Shown in pieces: positions 41,009-47,619 of a stretch of DNA of 47,619 bases. Made by a program: the position numbers and the translations under genes. The notes under the pieces were generated by a model. It did no database searches, was not told where the DNA came from, and was given only the letters and a program-made list of their open reading frames with translations. Origin of the DNA: Synergistaceae bacterium (GTDB lineage: Bacteria > Synergistota > Synergistia > Synergistales > Aminobacteriaceae); contig JAFUYQ010000020.1 of NCBI GenBank assembly GCA_017470485.1, positions 1-47,619 on the forward strand. The letters run 5' to 3'. How positions within the stretch are numbered: the first letter of the stretch is position 1; each line of letters opens with the position of its first letter.

Positions 41009-42046
41009 TTATTTCTTGTAGACCGTATCGACCCAGTTGATGATCTTAGCGGCCGGCTCGTTCACGTTGTCCTTGTCGATTAACGCCTGAGGAGTGGCGA
41101 CAACGTGGGGAACTTCCTGACCAGCTAACGCCCTCAATGTGCATTCAACGGCGACCTGCGACATGTAGTAAGGGAAGGAGTCGACAGTAGCGTCAAGTTT
41201 GCCCTCGCGGATTGAAGTGTAAGCCTCGCCGATACCGTCAACGCCGACAACGAGAATATCAGCGTCAGCCTCGTCAACAGCCTCGACAACTCCCAAAGCC
41301 ATATCGTCATTGTTGCAGAAGATAGCCTTCATGTCGGGGAAACGCATAATCCATGTTGAGGCAAGCTCCTTAGCTCTCTGCCTGTCCCAGTCGGCGTTCT
41401 GCTTCGCGACGATTTCAAGTCCTGATTTGTGGTCTTTCACCCAGTCTTCAAATCCTGATGTTCTCTCGCGGGCGGCGAATGCTTTAGCCATTCCGATGAC
41501 GATTCCGACTTGGCCTTTGTCGCCGAGCTTCTTGGAAATCCATTCGGCGGCTAACTGGCCGTTCATGTAAGCGTTGGGGCCGACATAGTAGTCGCAGTTG
41601 GCGATGAGGCCGTCATTGACGTTGACAACAGGAATTTTTGCGGTTTTTGCGTTCTCGACTGCGGCGGCGAGGTTAGCGTCTGAAATGGGGCTGGCCATTA
41701 CGGCGTGTACGCCCTGATTTACGGCATTGTCCATCATTGTCTGCTGACCGATTTCATCACCCTCATCGGTGGTAGCGTCAACACGGATTGAAACGCCTGA
41801 GTTTTTGGCGGCGAGGTCATAACCTTCTTTAAGACTGCGCCAGAACTCATTGGAGATTGACTTCATGATTGCCGAGAGGTTGAGGCCGCTTTTAACGGGG
41901 ACTTCCGCTCCTAACGCCTCACGTACCTGCTCAATAGTCTTCGAGCTGGGGTCTGAATCGGGGTTGAACTCGTCCGCGAATGCCGTGAACGAAAGTGCAA
42001 GAACTGCCAGTAATGAAAGAATGAGCGCGGTGGTACTTCTTTTCAT
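41009..42046 (-). CDS. Sugar ABC transporter substrate-binding protein (RbsB/AlsB-like)
   Basis: 345 residues with a signal peptide (MKRSTTALILSLLAVLALSF, cut near AFA-DE). Type I periplasmic binding fold: SAIMKSISNEFWRSLKEGYD, VMASPISDANLAAAVENA, QNADWDRQRAKELASTWIMR, FCNNDDMALGVVEAV and GVDGIGEAYTSIREGKLDAT. The ADWDR and NDDMALGV segments align with E. coli AlsB (allose) as well as RbsB. An additional 40-residue N-terminal segment precedes the core. The ligand is not certain. Confidence 0.9.
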   Translation of the reverse strand: MKRSTTALILSLLAVLALSFTAFADEFNPDSDPSSKTIEQVREALGAEVPVKSGLNLSAIMKSISNEFWRSLKEGYDLAAKNSGVSIRVDATTDEGDEIGQQTMMDNAVNQGVHAVMASPISDANLAAAVENAKTAKIPVVNVNDGLIANCDYYVGPNAYMNGQLAAEWISKKLGDKGQVGIVIGMAKAFAARERTSGFEDWVKDHKSGLEIVAKQNADWDRQRAKELASTWIMRFPDMKAIFCNNDDMALGVVEAVDEADADILVVGVDGIGEAYTSIREGKLDATVDSFPYYMSQVAVECTLRALAGQEVPHVVATPQALIDKDNVNEPAAKIINWVDTVYKK

Positions 42047-42079
42047 AATGATGAATCCTCCTAATTAAAATTTATACTT

Positions 42080-43027
42080 CTACTTGAGCATATCAAGCAT
42101 AAGTCCGCTGACCTTTACGCCGTCTTTTGAGCGTATGACCTTTGCGATTTCGTCCATGCCGATTTTGTCAACGAGGGCATTAATCTTCTCGAAAGCGTCA
42201 ATATTGGCCTGAGTTTCCTTGAAGGGGTCTTCACGAATCGGGAATGTATCGAAGAAAACAACGCCGTCGTAATTGTAGAGTCTGAGGTAGTAGATGAACT
42301 CCATCGCTAAGACAGGATTGACCGAACCGAAAATCATTCCGCTGTCCTGCCAGCCGTAACCGTCATTCATGTGGAGGCCGAAAAGTTTACCTTTTTCGGC
42401 GGCGAGAGCGATACCGAACGAGGGATTGTCGTGCTTCATTAGCATGTGGCAGAAGTCGAGAGTGCAGCCTACATTTTTGCGGTCAATCTCGCTGATGAGG
42501 TACATAGTCATGCCGGTGCTGTCAACCATCGCGAAGTTTCGTTCCTCGTAGGGCTTGTATTCGATTGAGATTTTGATTTCCTTTTTGCCGCTGCTTCCGG
42601 CGGCGTAATCCGCTACTTCCCTGATACCGTCAATAATCTGGTGCCAGCCCCTCGCGTAATCCATCTGGAAAGGGTAATCGAAGCCGTCATTTTCGAGCCA
42701 GAGAGTTACGACAGAGCCGTCAAGTTTCCGGCATACATCGACAGCCTCATGGCACATAGCGATGACTCGCGCGCGTGTTTCGGGATTCTCGTTGGTGAAA
42801 TCGCCGGGCTTGAAGTCCGCTCCTCTCCAGCGGACAGCAAGACCGTTCACGCCTAAATGACCTTTCCGGCGTATAATCTCGTCAATGTCATAGCCTGTGA
42901 AGTGTTCTGGGTAATTGAACTCAAGATGAGTAATGCCCTTCATGTTCCTGTAGCTGTCGATAGCGTCATAGACTGTGGCGTTCTTGAACACAAAGGAGTT
43001 AAATCGTCCTGCGTACTTGAATGACAT
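42080..43027 (-). CDS. Xylose-isomerase-like TIM-barrel sugar isomerase/epimerase
   Basis: 315 residues from ATG 43027, which has AGAGAGATG just upstream; the longer frame to 43069 would cross the promoter. Family AP_endonuc_2 (sugar phosphate isomerase/epimerase superfamily). Probable metal ligands are the Glu in ISIEYKPYEERNFAM, the Asp/His in CTLDFCHMLM and the His in GLHMNDGYGWQDSG, with FFDTFPIRED replacing the usual last Glu. It interconverts or cleaves a sugar; it resembles bacterial L-rhamnose-isomerase-like proteins more than phosphate-sugar epimerases such as AlsE. It is first in the sugar operon. Confidence 0.85.
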   Translation of the reverse strand: MSFKYAGRFNSFVFKNATVYDAIDSYRNMKGITHLEFNYPEHFTGYDIDEIIRRKGHLGVNGLAVRWRGADFKPGDFTNENPETRARVIAMCHEAVDVCRKLDGSVVTLWLENDGFDYPFQMDYARGWHQIIDGIREVADYAAGSSGKKEIKISIEYKPYEERNFAMVDSTGMTMYLISEIDRKNVGCTLDFCHMLMKHDNPSFGIALAAEKGKLFGLHMNDGYGWQDSGMIFGSVNPVLAMEFIYYLRLYNYDGVVFFDTFPIREDPFKETQANIDAFEKINALVDKIGMDEIAKVIRSKDGVKVSGLMLDMLK

Positions 43028-43062
43028 GATTTCATCTCTCTTTCGGGTTAAACAAGTTTTCA

Positions 43063-43114
43063 TTGTCAATTAATGGGTGGAATAATAATACACTAAGTTA
43101 TTGAATTTTTGCAA
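43063..43114. promoter_or_regulatory. Overlapping divergent promoters of the sugar operon and gntR pair
   Basis: Plus strand: TTGTCA (43063-43068), exactly 17 nt, TAATAC (43086-43091), driving the gntR genes. Minus strand: TTGCAA (43114-43109), 18 nt, TATTAT (43090-43085), driving the sugar operon. The two -10 boxes occupy the same bases, so only one polymerase can sit here at a time. A 6-bp inverted repeat ATTGAA (43100-43105) / TTCAAT (43121-43126) overlaps the minus-strand -35 and is a candidate operator. Confidence 0.6.
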
Positions 43115-43135
43115 GTATCTTTCAATTTTAATTTT

Positions 43136-43783
43136 ATGCCTGCGGAACGTTCCATGTTTACAAAAAAAATAATAATGGATACAATTTGCAGCATTATGCT
43201 TGAACTCAGGAATAAATACAAATCAGGAAGCGCAGCCGAAATCATCAGGGAAGCAATCTTAACCGGCGAGATAAGCGGCGAAATAGGTCAGAATGAATTT
43301 GCGGACAGTCTCGGAATTTCAAGGATACCAGTACGGGAAGCCTTAATCACGCTTGAATATAACGGCCTCATAGAGAAGCTGCCCAATCAGCACGTAAGAA
43401 TCGCAGACATCAGCGATAAAGCAGTCAAAGATTTATTCACCGACATGTCATTGCTCGAAATCGAAGTGATAAAGAATCTTCCTTCTGAAAATCTTGAGGC
43501 TCTTCCGTCATTGGGACAGGCAGATTTTCACAGGGCGTTATACATGAGTACGGCCTCGCCGCTTCGGAGAACGTTCCTGAAAATAATCACTGAAACTTAC
43601 CTGATGTTTGTAATTGAACATTCTGAAGGAAGAAAAATTGACGCTGTGTTCGGAAATCTTAAACTTTCGCTCGGAGACATAAGAATGTTGAGAGCAGGTT
43701 ACGCGGTTTACGCTGAGGCGTTGTCTGCCGAGATGATACGGATACGGCGCGACAAAAGGAGAATTAATCATGCTGAATCTTAA
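43136..43783 (+). CDS. GntR-family (FadR-like) regulator 1
   Basis: About 215 residues if started at ATG 43136. Starts at 43154 or 43196 are also possible since none has a strong ribosome site. The winged helix-turn-helix is plain: SAAEIIREAILTGEISGEIG, NEFADSLGISRIPVREALIT, LEYNGLIEKLPNQHVRI. The C-terminal FCD ligand domain is short and lacks several of the usual metal-binding His (DFHRALYMSTASPLRRTF keeps one). It overlaps the second gntR by 14 nt. By position it should control the divergent sugar operon. Confidence 0.85.
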   Translation: MPAERSMFTKKIIMDTICSIMLELRNKYKSGSAAEIIREAILTGEISGEIGQNEFADSLGISRIPVREALITLEYNGLIEKLPNQHVRIADISDKAVKDLFTDMSLLEIEVIKNLPSENLEALPSLGQADFHRALYMSTASPLRRTFLKIITETYLMFVIEHSEGRKIDAVFGNLKLSLGDIRMLRAGYAVYAEALSAEMIRIRRDKRRINHAES

Positions 43784-44411
43784 ACCGGTTAAGCTAATGC
43801 CGGTACGTGAACAGGCAGCCTCATCAATCCGCGAGGCAATAATCACAAAAAATCTAAAGCAAGGGGAAGTATTAACGCTTGAGGCAACGGCTCACGCTCT
43901 CGGAATTTCAGCAACGCCGGTGCGCGAGGCGTTCCAGATTTTAGCGAGGGACGGGCTTATCGAACTGTCTCAGAATCGCGGAGCGGTAGTCTTGGGGTTC
44001 AGTGATAAGACAATCCGCGAGCATTACGAGATAAGAGCAGCCCTTGAAGCTGAAGCCTGCCGTTTAATCTGCGAGAACGGATCATCAATCGAAGGGATTG
44101 AACACTGCATCATTGAGGCACGGAAAACATTGGAGACTAATCCCGAAAAGTATCCGGATTACAATCAATCGTTCCATTACAACATCTGGTCAGCCTCCGG
44201 CAACACAAGACTTCTGAAAATGCTCTCCGAATTATGGAACGGCTTATCTCTTGGACTCAGGACGACAAGAACCGAATACTTCCAGAACTCGCACGCCGAA
44301 CACGAAAATATTTTCTCGAAACTCAAGGAGCGCGACTCTTCAGGAGCTTACGAGGCAATGCACATTCACATCGTCCGAAGCATGAATGACATTCTCACCC
44401 GTTACTTGTAA
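43770..44411 (+). CDS. GntR-family (FadR-like) regulator 2
   Basis: 213 residues with AAAGGAGA before ATG 43770. The DNA-binding head is MPVREQAASSIREAIITKNL, LTLEATAHALGISATPVREA and FQILARDGLIELSQNRGAVV. The FCD domain follows with IREHYEIRAALEAEACRLIC, YNQSFHYNIWSASGN and SHAEHENIFSKLKERD; the spaced Asp/His/His residues could bind a metal and a sugar-acid effector. It is coupled to the first gntR, so the two may form heterodimers or sense different pathway intermediates. Confidence 0.88.
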   Translation: MLNLKPVKLMPVREQAASSIREAIITKNLKQGEVLTLEATAHALGISATPVREAFQILARDGLIELSQNRGAVVLGFSDKTIREHYEIRAALEAEACRLICENGSSIEGIEHCIIEARKTLETNPEKYPDYNQSFHYNIWSASGNTRLLKMLSELWNGLSLGLRTTRTEYFQNSHAEHENIFSKLKERDSSGAYEAMHIHIVRSMNDILTRYL

Positions 44412-44436
44412 TCCCCCCCCCCAACTTTGCTAGAAT
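44406..44436 (+). promoter_or_regulatory. Promoter with a C10 tract in the spacer
   Basis: TTGTAA (44406-44411, overlapping the gntR stop), then a 19-nt spacer that contains ten consecutive C (44413-44422), then TAGAAT (44431-44436). Slippage in the C tract would change the spacer length. An AAGGAGG ribosome site and ATG 44477 follow. Confidence 0.45.
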
Positions 44437-44476
44437 TAAACCTGCCCCATATACACAGCACAAGGAGGAAAAAATA

Positions 44477-45706
44477 ATGCAGATTAACGGACTTACAGGT
44501 TACGCCGCCGGCACAGCAGCTCCATCACGGACAAGCCGCATGACGCTCAATGCTCCCCAAATGCCGGGAAGCAATGACCTTCAAGACTCGGTGTCAATCT
44601 CAGAGCTTGGGAAACGAATCAGCATAAACAGAACACATAAGGCAGGCCGTCTCACTGGAGGAAGCTCACAGGTTCAGGACGTTGCGGAACTGATGAGCAA
44701 ATCGCTGTCGAAAGTTGAAAGCACTCTCGAAAAAATGCAGGAACTCGTTAAGAAAGCCTCAAATACTGACCTTACCGCCCTTGACCGTATAAACATGCAG
44801 ATAGAGTATGAGGAACTCCGCGAGACATTAGCCGGAGCGTCAGCGAAAATGAATGAGGGACTCGCTCAGATTTCGGGACAGAAAGTGGACAAGCCATATA
44901 CTAATTTGACGAATGCAAGCCCTGACGGCACGAAAGTTCTTGAGCGTGCAAGAGACAGATTAATGCGCGGCGAGGACTGGGACGTTGCGGAGGCATACGG
45001 GATTAAATATGACGAGGAGACAGGCGAAGAAATTTCCGGCTACTGGGTAACAGGAAAAAAGATGACGCGCTTCATTGACGGCTCTGAATTATCGACAGTG
45101 AAGGACAAAATCAACGCTACTGACACAGTGAACCTAATGAGCAGCCTGACAGCTAAAGAAGGAATCGAACGTGTTGAGGAGCAATTAACGCGAGTTAAAG
45201 ACATGCGTGAAAAGTTCAGCTCGTTCATCATGAGCTACAACGGCGAGGACTTGGACAGCGGAGTGAAGGTCAAAGATTTGGACAAGTTTGAAAGGCAGAA
45301 TAAGTTTGACAGCGTGTTGGGTATTATGGAGTTTCAGGGAGCAAGGTTAGGACTTCCCGAATACGCCCATTCAGAGCCGAAACTCATCACCCCCACAAAC
45401 GGAATGGGCTTCATGTTCTCAAGGATTGATGATATGTTCAGCGACATTGCCGGAAAACTTGCGGCGACACCGATTTTCGAGGAGGTTGAAGACGCGAAAT
45501 ATGTTGATTACGCGCAGGGCAATCCTATTGCAGCCACTGCTGTAATAACTGGTGTTCATACCGCGCGTATGCCGACGATTGAGGAACTTGAAGCGATAAT
45601 ACAGGCCGGGAAATCTCTGGACGGCTACAATCTCGATGACACAGACCGGAAGAAAGACGGACAGCCCGAAGAATTATTAGGTTACACTTCGTCAATAAGT
45701 CAGTAA
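44477..45706 (+). CDS. Flagellin-like coiled-coil protein, otherwise unknown
   Basis: 409 residues preceded by AAGGAGG. No signal peptide. Residues about 65-120 resemble the D1 helix of flagellins (LSKVESTLEKMQELVKKASN, TDLTALDRINMQIEYEELRE, compare the RMRELAVQAAN...DR..IQ.EFDQL pattern). After that there is no flagellin core: segments such as GEDWDVAEAYGIKYDEETGE and RLGLPEYAHSEPKLITPTNG are unfamiliar, and a second helical part (about 225-265) may pair with the first. It may be a secreted or surface helical-bundle protein. No flagellar genes are nearby. Confidence 0.6.
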   Translation: MQINGLTGYAAGTAAPSRTSRMTLNAPQMPGSNDLQDSVSISELGKRISINRTHKAGRLTGGSSQVQDVAELMSKSLSKVESTLEKMQELVKKASNTDLTALDRINMQIEYEELRETLAGASAKMNEGLAQISGQKVDKPYTNLTNASPDGTKVLERARDRLMRGEDWDVAEAYGIKYDEETGEEISGYWVTGKKMTRFIDGSELSTVKDKINATDTVNLMSSLTAKEGIERVEEQLTRVKDMREKFSSFIMSYNGEDLDSGVKVKDLDKFERQNKFDSVLGIMEFQGARLGLPEYAHSEPKLITPTNGMGFMFSRIDDMFSDIAGKLAATPIFEEVEDAKYVDYAQGNPIAATAVITGVHTARMPTIEELEAIIQAGKSLDGYNLDDTDRKKDGQPEELLGYTSSISQ

Positions 45707-45761
45707 AAGTTATTAGCTGTAATTGATACATTCTCCCGATATGGTTAAAGAAAGTCAGTAA

Positions 45762-45803
45762 TATAATTCTCCGTGTCGTGAGGGAATAAAGAGACCTTCA
45801 CGG
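45762..45803 (+). promoter_or_regulatory. Candidate hsp20 promoter and leader hairpin
   Basis: TATAAT at 45762-45767 lacks a matching -35. A leader hairpin CGTGAGG ... CCTTCACG (about 45777-45803, one bulge) lies between it and the ribosome site AAGGAG. No CIRCE element is present. The structure does not sequester the ribosome site, so it is not an obvious thermosensor. Confidence 0.35.
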
Positions 45804-45831
45804 AAATAAAATTAAAGGAGAATGATTGACA

Positions 45832-46281
45832 ATGGCAAGAGAGAGATTTTACCCGATGATGAGAATGTTTGACCCTGAAGATATGTTTGACTCACTCACT
45901 CGCGGAATCACTGCACCATTCTTTGAGGAGCATTTTCCGGGCTTCGGTGCAAAAACTGACCTTTACCGCAAGGACGGAAAGATTTTCGCTGAGGCCGAGC
46001 TTCCGGGAATTGACCCCAATGACGTTGAACTTCATGTGTATTCTGACAGGCTCACACTTTCGGCAGAAAAGAAGTCCGAGACTAAAGAAGGCGGAGACGG
46101 CAAGAGCTATTTCAGAAGCGAGAGGCGTTACGGAAAGATTGAGAGAGTAATCTCGTTCCCTGTCGAGGCTGACCCCGAAAGCGCGAAAGCCGCATTCAAA
46201 AACGGTGTACTCACTGTTGAAGTCGCAGAGAAGAGTCAGGATAAAGCCCACAAGAAAGTCGCAATCACTTCCGAAGCATAA
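45832..46281 (+). CDS. hsp20: Small heat-shock protein, Hsp20/alpha-crystallin family
   Basis: 149 residues from ATG 45832 (AAGGAG 11 nt upstream). The alpha-crystallin domain spans about 40-140: KTDLYRKDGKIFAEAELPGI, DPNDVELHVYSDRLTLSAEK, SYFRSERRYGKIERVISFPV and the AxxxNGVLT motif as AAFKNGVLTVEVAEK. A PHKKVAIT-type tail (KAHKKVAITSEA) closes it without a full IxI motif. It is an ATP-independent holdase chaperone of the cytoplasm. A strong terminator follows. Confidence 0.95.
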   Translation: MARERFYPMMRMFDPEDMFDSLTRGITAPFFEEHFPGFGAKTDLYRKDGKIFAEAELPGIDPNDVELHVYSDRLTLSAEKKSETKEGGDGKSYFRSERRYGKIERVISFPVEADPESAKAAFKNGVLTVEVAEKSQDKAHKKVAITSEA

Positions 46282-46303
46282 CCGCTTTAACCGAAATCAC
46301 TGG

Positions 46304-46334
46304 CCGCAGACTGAAGAAAGCCTGCGGTTTTTTT
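46304..46334 (+). terminator. Intrinsic terminator of hsp20
   Basis: CCGCAG (46304-46309), 12-nt loop, CTGCGG (46322-46327), then seven T. Confidence 0.8.
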
Positions 46335-46433
46335 GTGTTTTGAAAACACCCTGCCATGCAGTGGGTTCCGATTAGCTTATAGCTATGTAAAGTCCTTTTA
46401 TTCCTTTGAAGTACCGCTAGGTCAAGAGCATCT

Positions 46434-46827
46434 CAATAAAGCAGGTTAATGATGGTTGCACATACGTTAGCACATACAACACGGATAAGTACAAGGTAGA
46501 AATTGGCAAGATATTGCGAGCATTATGCAAAAGGAAAGTAATTGAAGCACAATTATGTCCCGCTCACATACGTATGCTGCTGAGCATACCACCGAAATTC
46601 AGCTTGATGATATTCGACCGCTCTGCTAACCTAAAGTACAGGTACGGCAACAGGCGGTTTTGGCGTCGCGGGTATTACATAGATACGGTAGGACGGAAGC
46701 AGAAGAAGGTAGAAGATTACATACGAAAGCAGTTGAACGAAGATAAGTTATCATATGAACTCAGGAGGAAAGAACTGTATATGACCCGTTTACGGGTGAA
46801 GCTGTTGTAAAAAGTAGCAAAAAATAA
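46434..46827 (+). pseudogene. tnpA: Decayed IS200-type transposase gene
   Basis: The frame reads KYKVEIGKILRALCKRKVIE, AHIRMLLSIPPKFS, LMIFDRSANLKYRYGNRRFW and GYYIDTVGRKQKKVEDYIRK, clearly IS200 TnpA. Lesions: no N-terminal third with a start; the HUH motif is HIR instead of HxH; the SSFMGYLKGKS block after PPKFS is deleted; and a 2-nt insertion near 46781 shifts the reading frame so DPFTGEAVV is read only in another frame. The catalytic-Tyr helix (EDYIRKQ) remains. It cannot make an active transposase. Confidence 0.85.
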
Positions 46828-46946
46828 GTCCCTTTATGGGTAGCCAGTGATATTAGTGCAACTGATAGTCATTCGGTGTTCGTTCAGGGCTGCCGGTGAT
46901 GTGCTCTTCTATAGCTAAAACCACCGCTATGCCGGTGGTCATGATT
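46760..46946 (+). repeat. Second copy of the IS200 right end
   Basis: Colinear with 21-180, same orientation, roughly three quarters identical by eye. It has ATGACCCGTTTACGGGTGAA, a GGGTAGCCAGT block, CATTCGG and a final hairpin. The hairpin (ACCACCG at 46920-46926 with CGGTGGT at 46933-46939) has lost part of the stem compared with the left copy. The region 46335-46433 upstream shows nothing recognisable except probable decayed IS sequence. Confidence 0.75.
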
Positions 46947-47496
46947 TATTTATAGGCTTCCAGCGTTCCTTGAAAGCATCTTCGGGCATGGCCTTATAGT
47001 TCTTTATGTACTCGATGAATAAAGCGTTGTCATTCTCCGCAAGCTCAAGACACGTGAATATTCTAGGAATGCTGTAATAAGCCTCATGGCCGAAAAGCCC
47101 CCTGTCCTGAACAGCAAACGCAATCTCATAGCCTGCTTCTTTAACCGCGTCAATCACATCACCGTTATAATATCCTTCAGGGTATGCGATCGCGCGAATC
47201 TTTATGCCCGTGAAATTTTCGAGTATCTGCTTTGACTTTGCCACATCAATTTTCAGAGCGTCATTGCTCAGTTCACTTAACCGGGAATGTGAGACAGTGT
47301 GAGAGCCTATCGACATGTTTTCATTAGCTGCTATTTCCGCAAGCTGCTCATAGGTAATATGCGGATATGACGTGCCTTTAACGCTTCCGATTGCGCTTAC
47401 CGTGATAAAGAATGTCGCCTTCATTCCGCGTTTTTTAAGCTCCGGGAACGCGTAGTAGTATATACCGCTGTAGCCGTCATCTATAGCAAATTCCAT
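46939..47496 (-). CDS. Polysaccharide deacetylase (NodB-like), probably 5'-truncated
   Basis: 185 residues from ATG 47496. The NodB homology motifs are present: FAIDDGYSGIYYYAFPELKK with the Asp pair, MKATFFIT, the metal-binding SIGSHTVSHSRLSEL and AYPEGYYNGDV. It would remove acetyl groups from an N- or O-acetylated glycan. The protein begins only a few residues before the first motif, with no signal peptide or membrane anchor, and the transposase stop codon lies 2 nt upstream of the ATG. This suggests the original N-terminus was cut off by insertion. The C-terminus ends inside the IS200 right-end hairpin. A cytoplasmic short form remains possible. Confidence 0.75.
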   Translation of the reverse strand: MEFAIDDGYSGIYYYAFPELKKRGMKATFFITVSAIGSVKGTSYPHITYEQLAEIAANENMSIGSHTVSHSRLSELSNDALKIDVAKSKQILENFTGIKIRAIAYPEGYYNGDVIDAVKEAGYEIAFAVQDRGLFGHEAYYSIPRIFTCLELAENDNALFIEYIKNYKAMPEDAFKERWKPINKS

Positions 47497-47498
47497 AA

Positions 47499-47618
47499 TT
47501 ATGAAGAATAACCACAATGTCTGAACCAGCCCACTGCATCCAATCGTTTTAGCTTACTCAGACTTTCTCCCACTGCCTTTTCTAGCTCCTCAATTTTTGT
47601 TTTCGGTATCTTTCGAAC
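47499..47618 (-). CDS. IS630-type transposase, C-terminal fragment (partial)
   Basis: The minus strand from 47618 reads IPKTKIEELEKAVGESLSKL then KRLDAVGWFRHCGYSS and stop at 47499. The WFRHCGY ending after a short helical stretch is the usual tail of IS630-family DDE transposases. The rest of the gene is beyond the window. No terminal inverted repeat can be identified between its stop and the deacetylase ATG. Confidence 0.6.
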   Translation of the reverse strand, partial: VRKIPKTKIEELEKAVGESLSKLKRLDAVGWFRHCGYSS

Positions 47619-47619
47619 A

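Noticed and set aside
45707..45831. CIRCE element or ROSE-type thermometer before hsp20
   Set aside because: No TTAGCACTC inverted repeat, and the leader hairpin does not pair with the ribosome site.
1..46946. A composite transposon spanning the window between the two IS200 copies
   Set aside because: The copies are diverged, one is dead, they are in direct orientation, and the DNA between is full of housekeeping genes.

Overview
The window reads as a chromosomal stretch from a gut- or rumen-type anaerobic diderm bacterium, most likely a member of the Synergistota. This placement is inference, not measurement. It rests on the rpsF-ssb-rpsR-yybS order, a FeoA-FeoB fusion, a bacterial CDC48-type AAA ATPase, periplasmic-binding-protein sugar transporters, and outer-membrane exopolysaccharide genes (YjbH and a multi-SLBB export protein) that require an outer membrane. 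Gene density is high, with short gaps and many 4-nt start/stop overlaps.

Layout. 1-180: 3' end of an IS200-type tnpA with its hairpin end. 180-1924 (-): four-gene unit with a zinc ribbon protein, a tail-anchored coiled-coil protein and a DUF4160/DUF2442 pair. 2185-7031 (+): mgl-type galactose transporter with two paralogous binding proteins. 7100-7990: secreted ankyrin-repeat gene followed by an orphan copy of the last 17 codons of the mgl permease. 8074-10516 (+): lone antitoxin-like gene, galK, KDPG-type aldolase, rsfS. 10558-15286 (-): topA and feoAB. 15371-16576 (+): cobJ coupled to a YoeB-type toxin-antitoxin pair. 16585-18907 (-): tRNA-Pro(GGG), rpsF, ssb, rpsR, yybS. 18954-23682 (-): exopolysaccharide export operon. 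23735-25070: IS1341-type element carrying only tnpB. 25171-27800 (+): purB, miaB. 27757-34485 (-): cobalamin genes (cbiB, cobD, and a cobQ that lacks its glutaminase domain), an SH3-like secreted protein, rluD, cdc48 and a 38-codon ORF. 34523-34567: relic tnpB end. 34581-43027 (-): eight-gene sugar uptake and catabolism operon, divergent from two overlapping GntR regulators (43136-44411). 44477-46281 (+): flagellin-like protein and Hsp20. 46434-47618: decayed IS200 tnpA copy, a polysaccharide deacetylase fragment and the 3' end of an IS630-type transposase.

Two sugar systems dominate. The first pairs Mgl transport with galactokinase and an aldolase. The second combines an RbsABC/AlsABC-like transporter, a TIM-barrel sugar isomerase, two Gfo/Idh/MocA oxidoreductases, a PfkB kinase and a ROK kinase closest by eye to allose kinase. 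Its substrate cannot be read from sequence. The paired dehydrogenases suggest an oxidation/re-reduction route for an unusual sugar, and this is the best candidate for an undescribed pathway here. Both window ends fall in insertion sequences, which fits a contig bounded by repeats.
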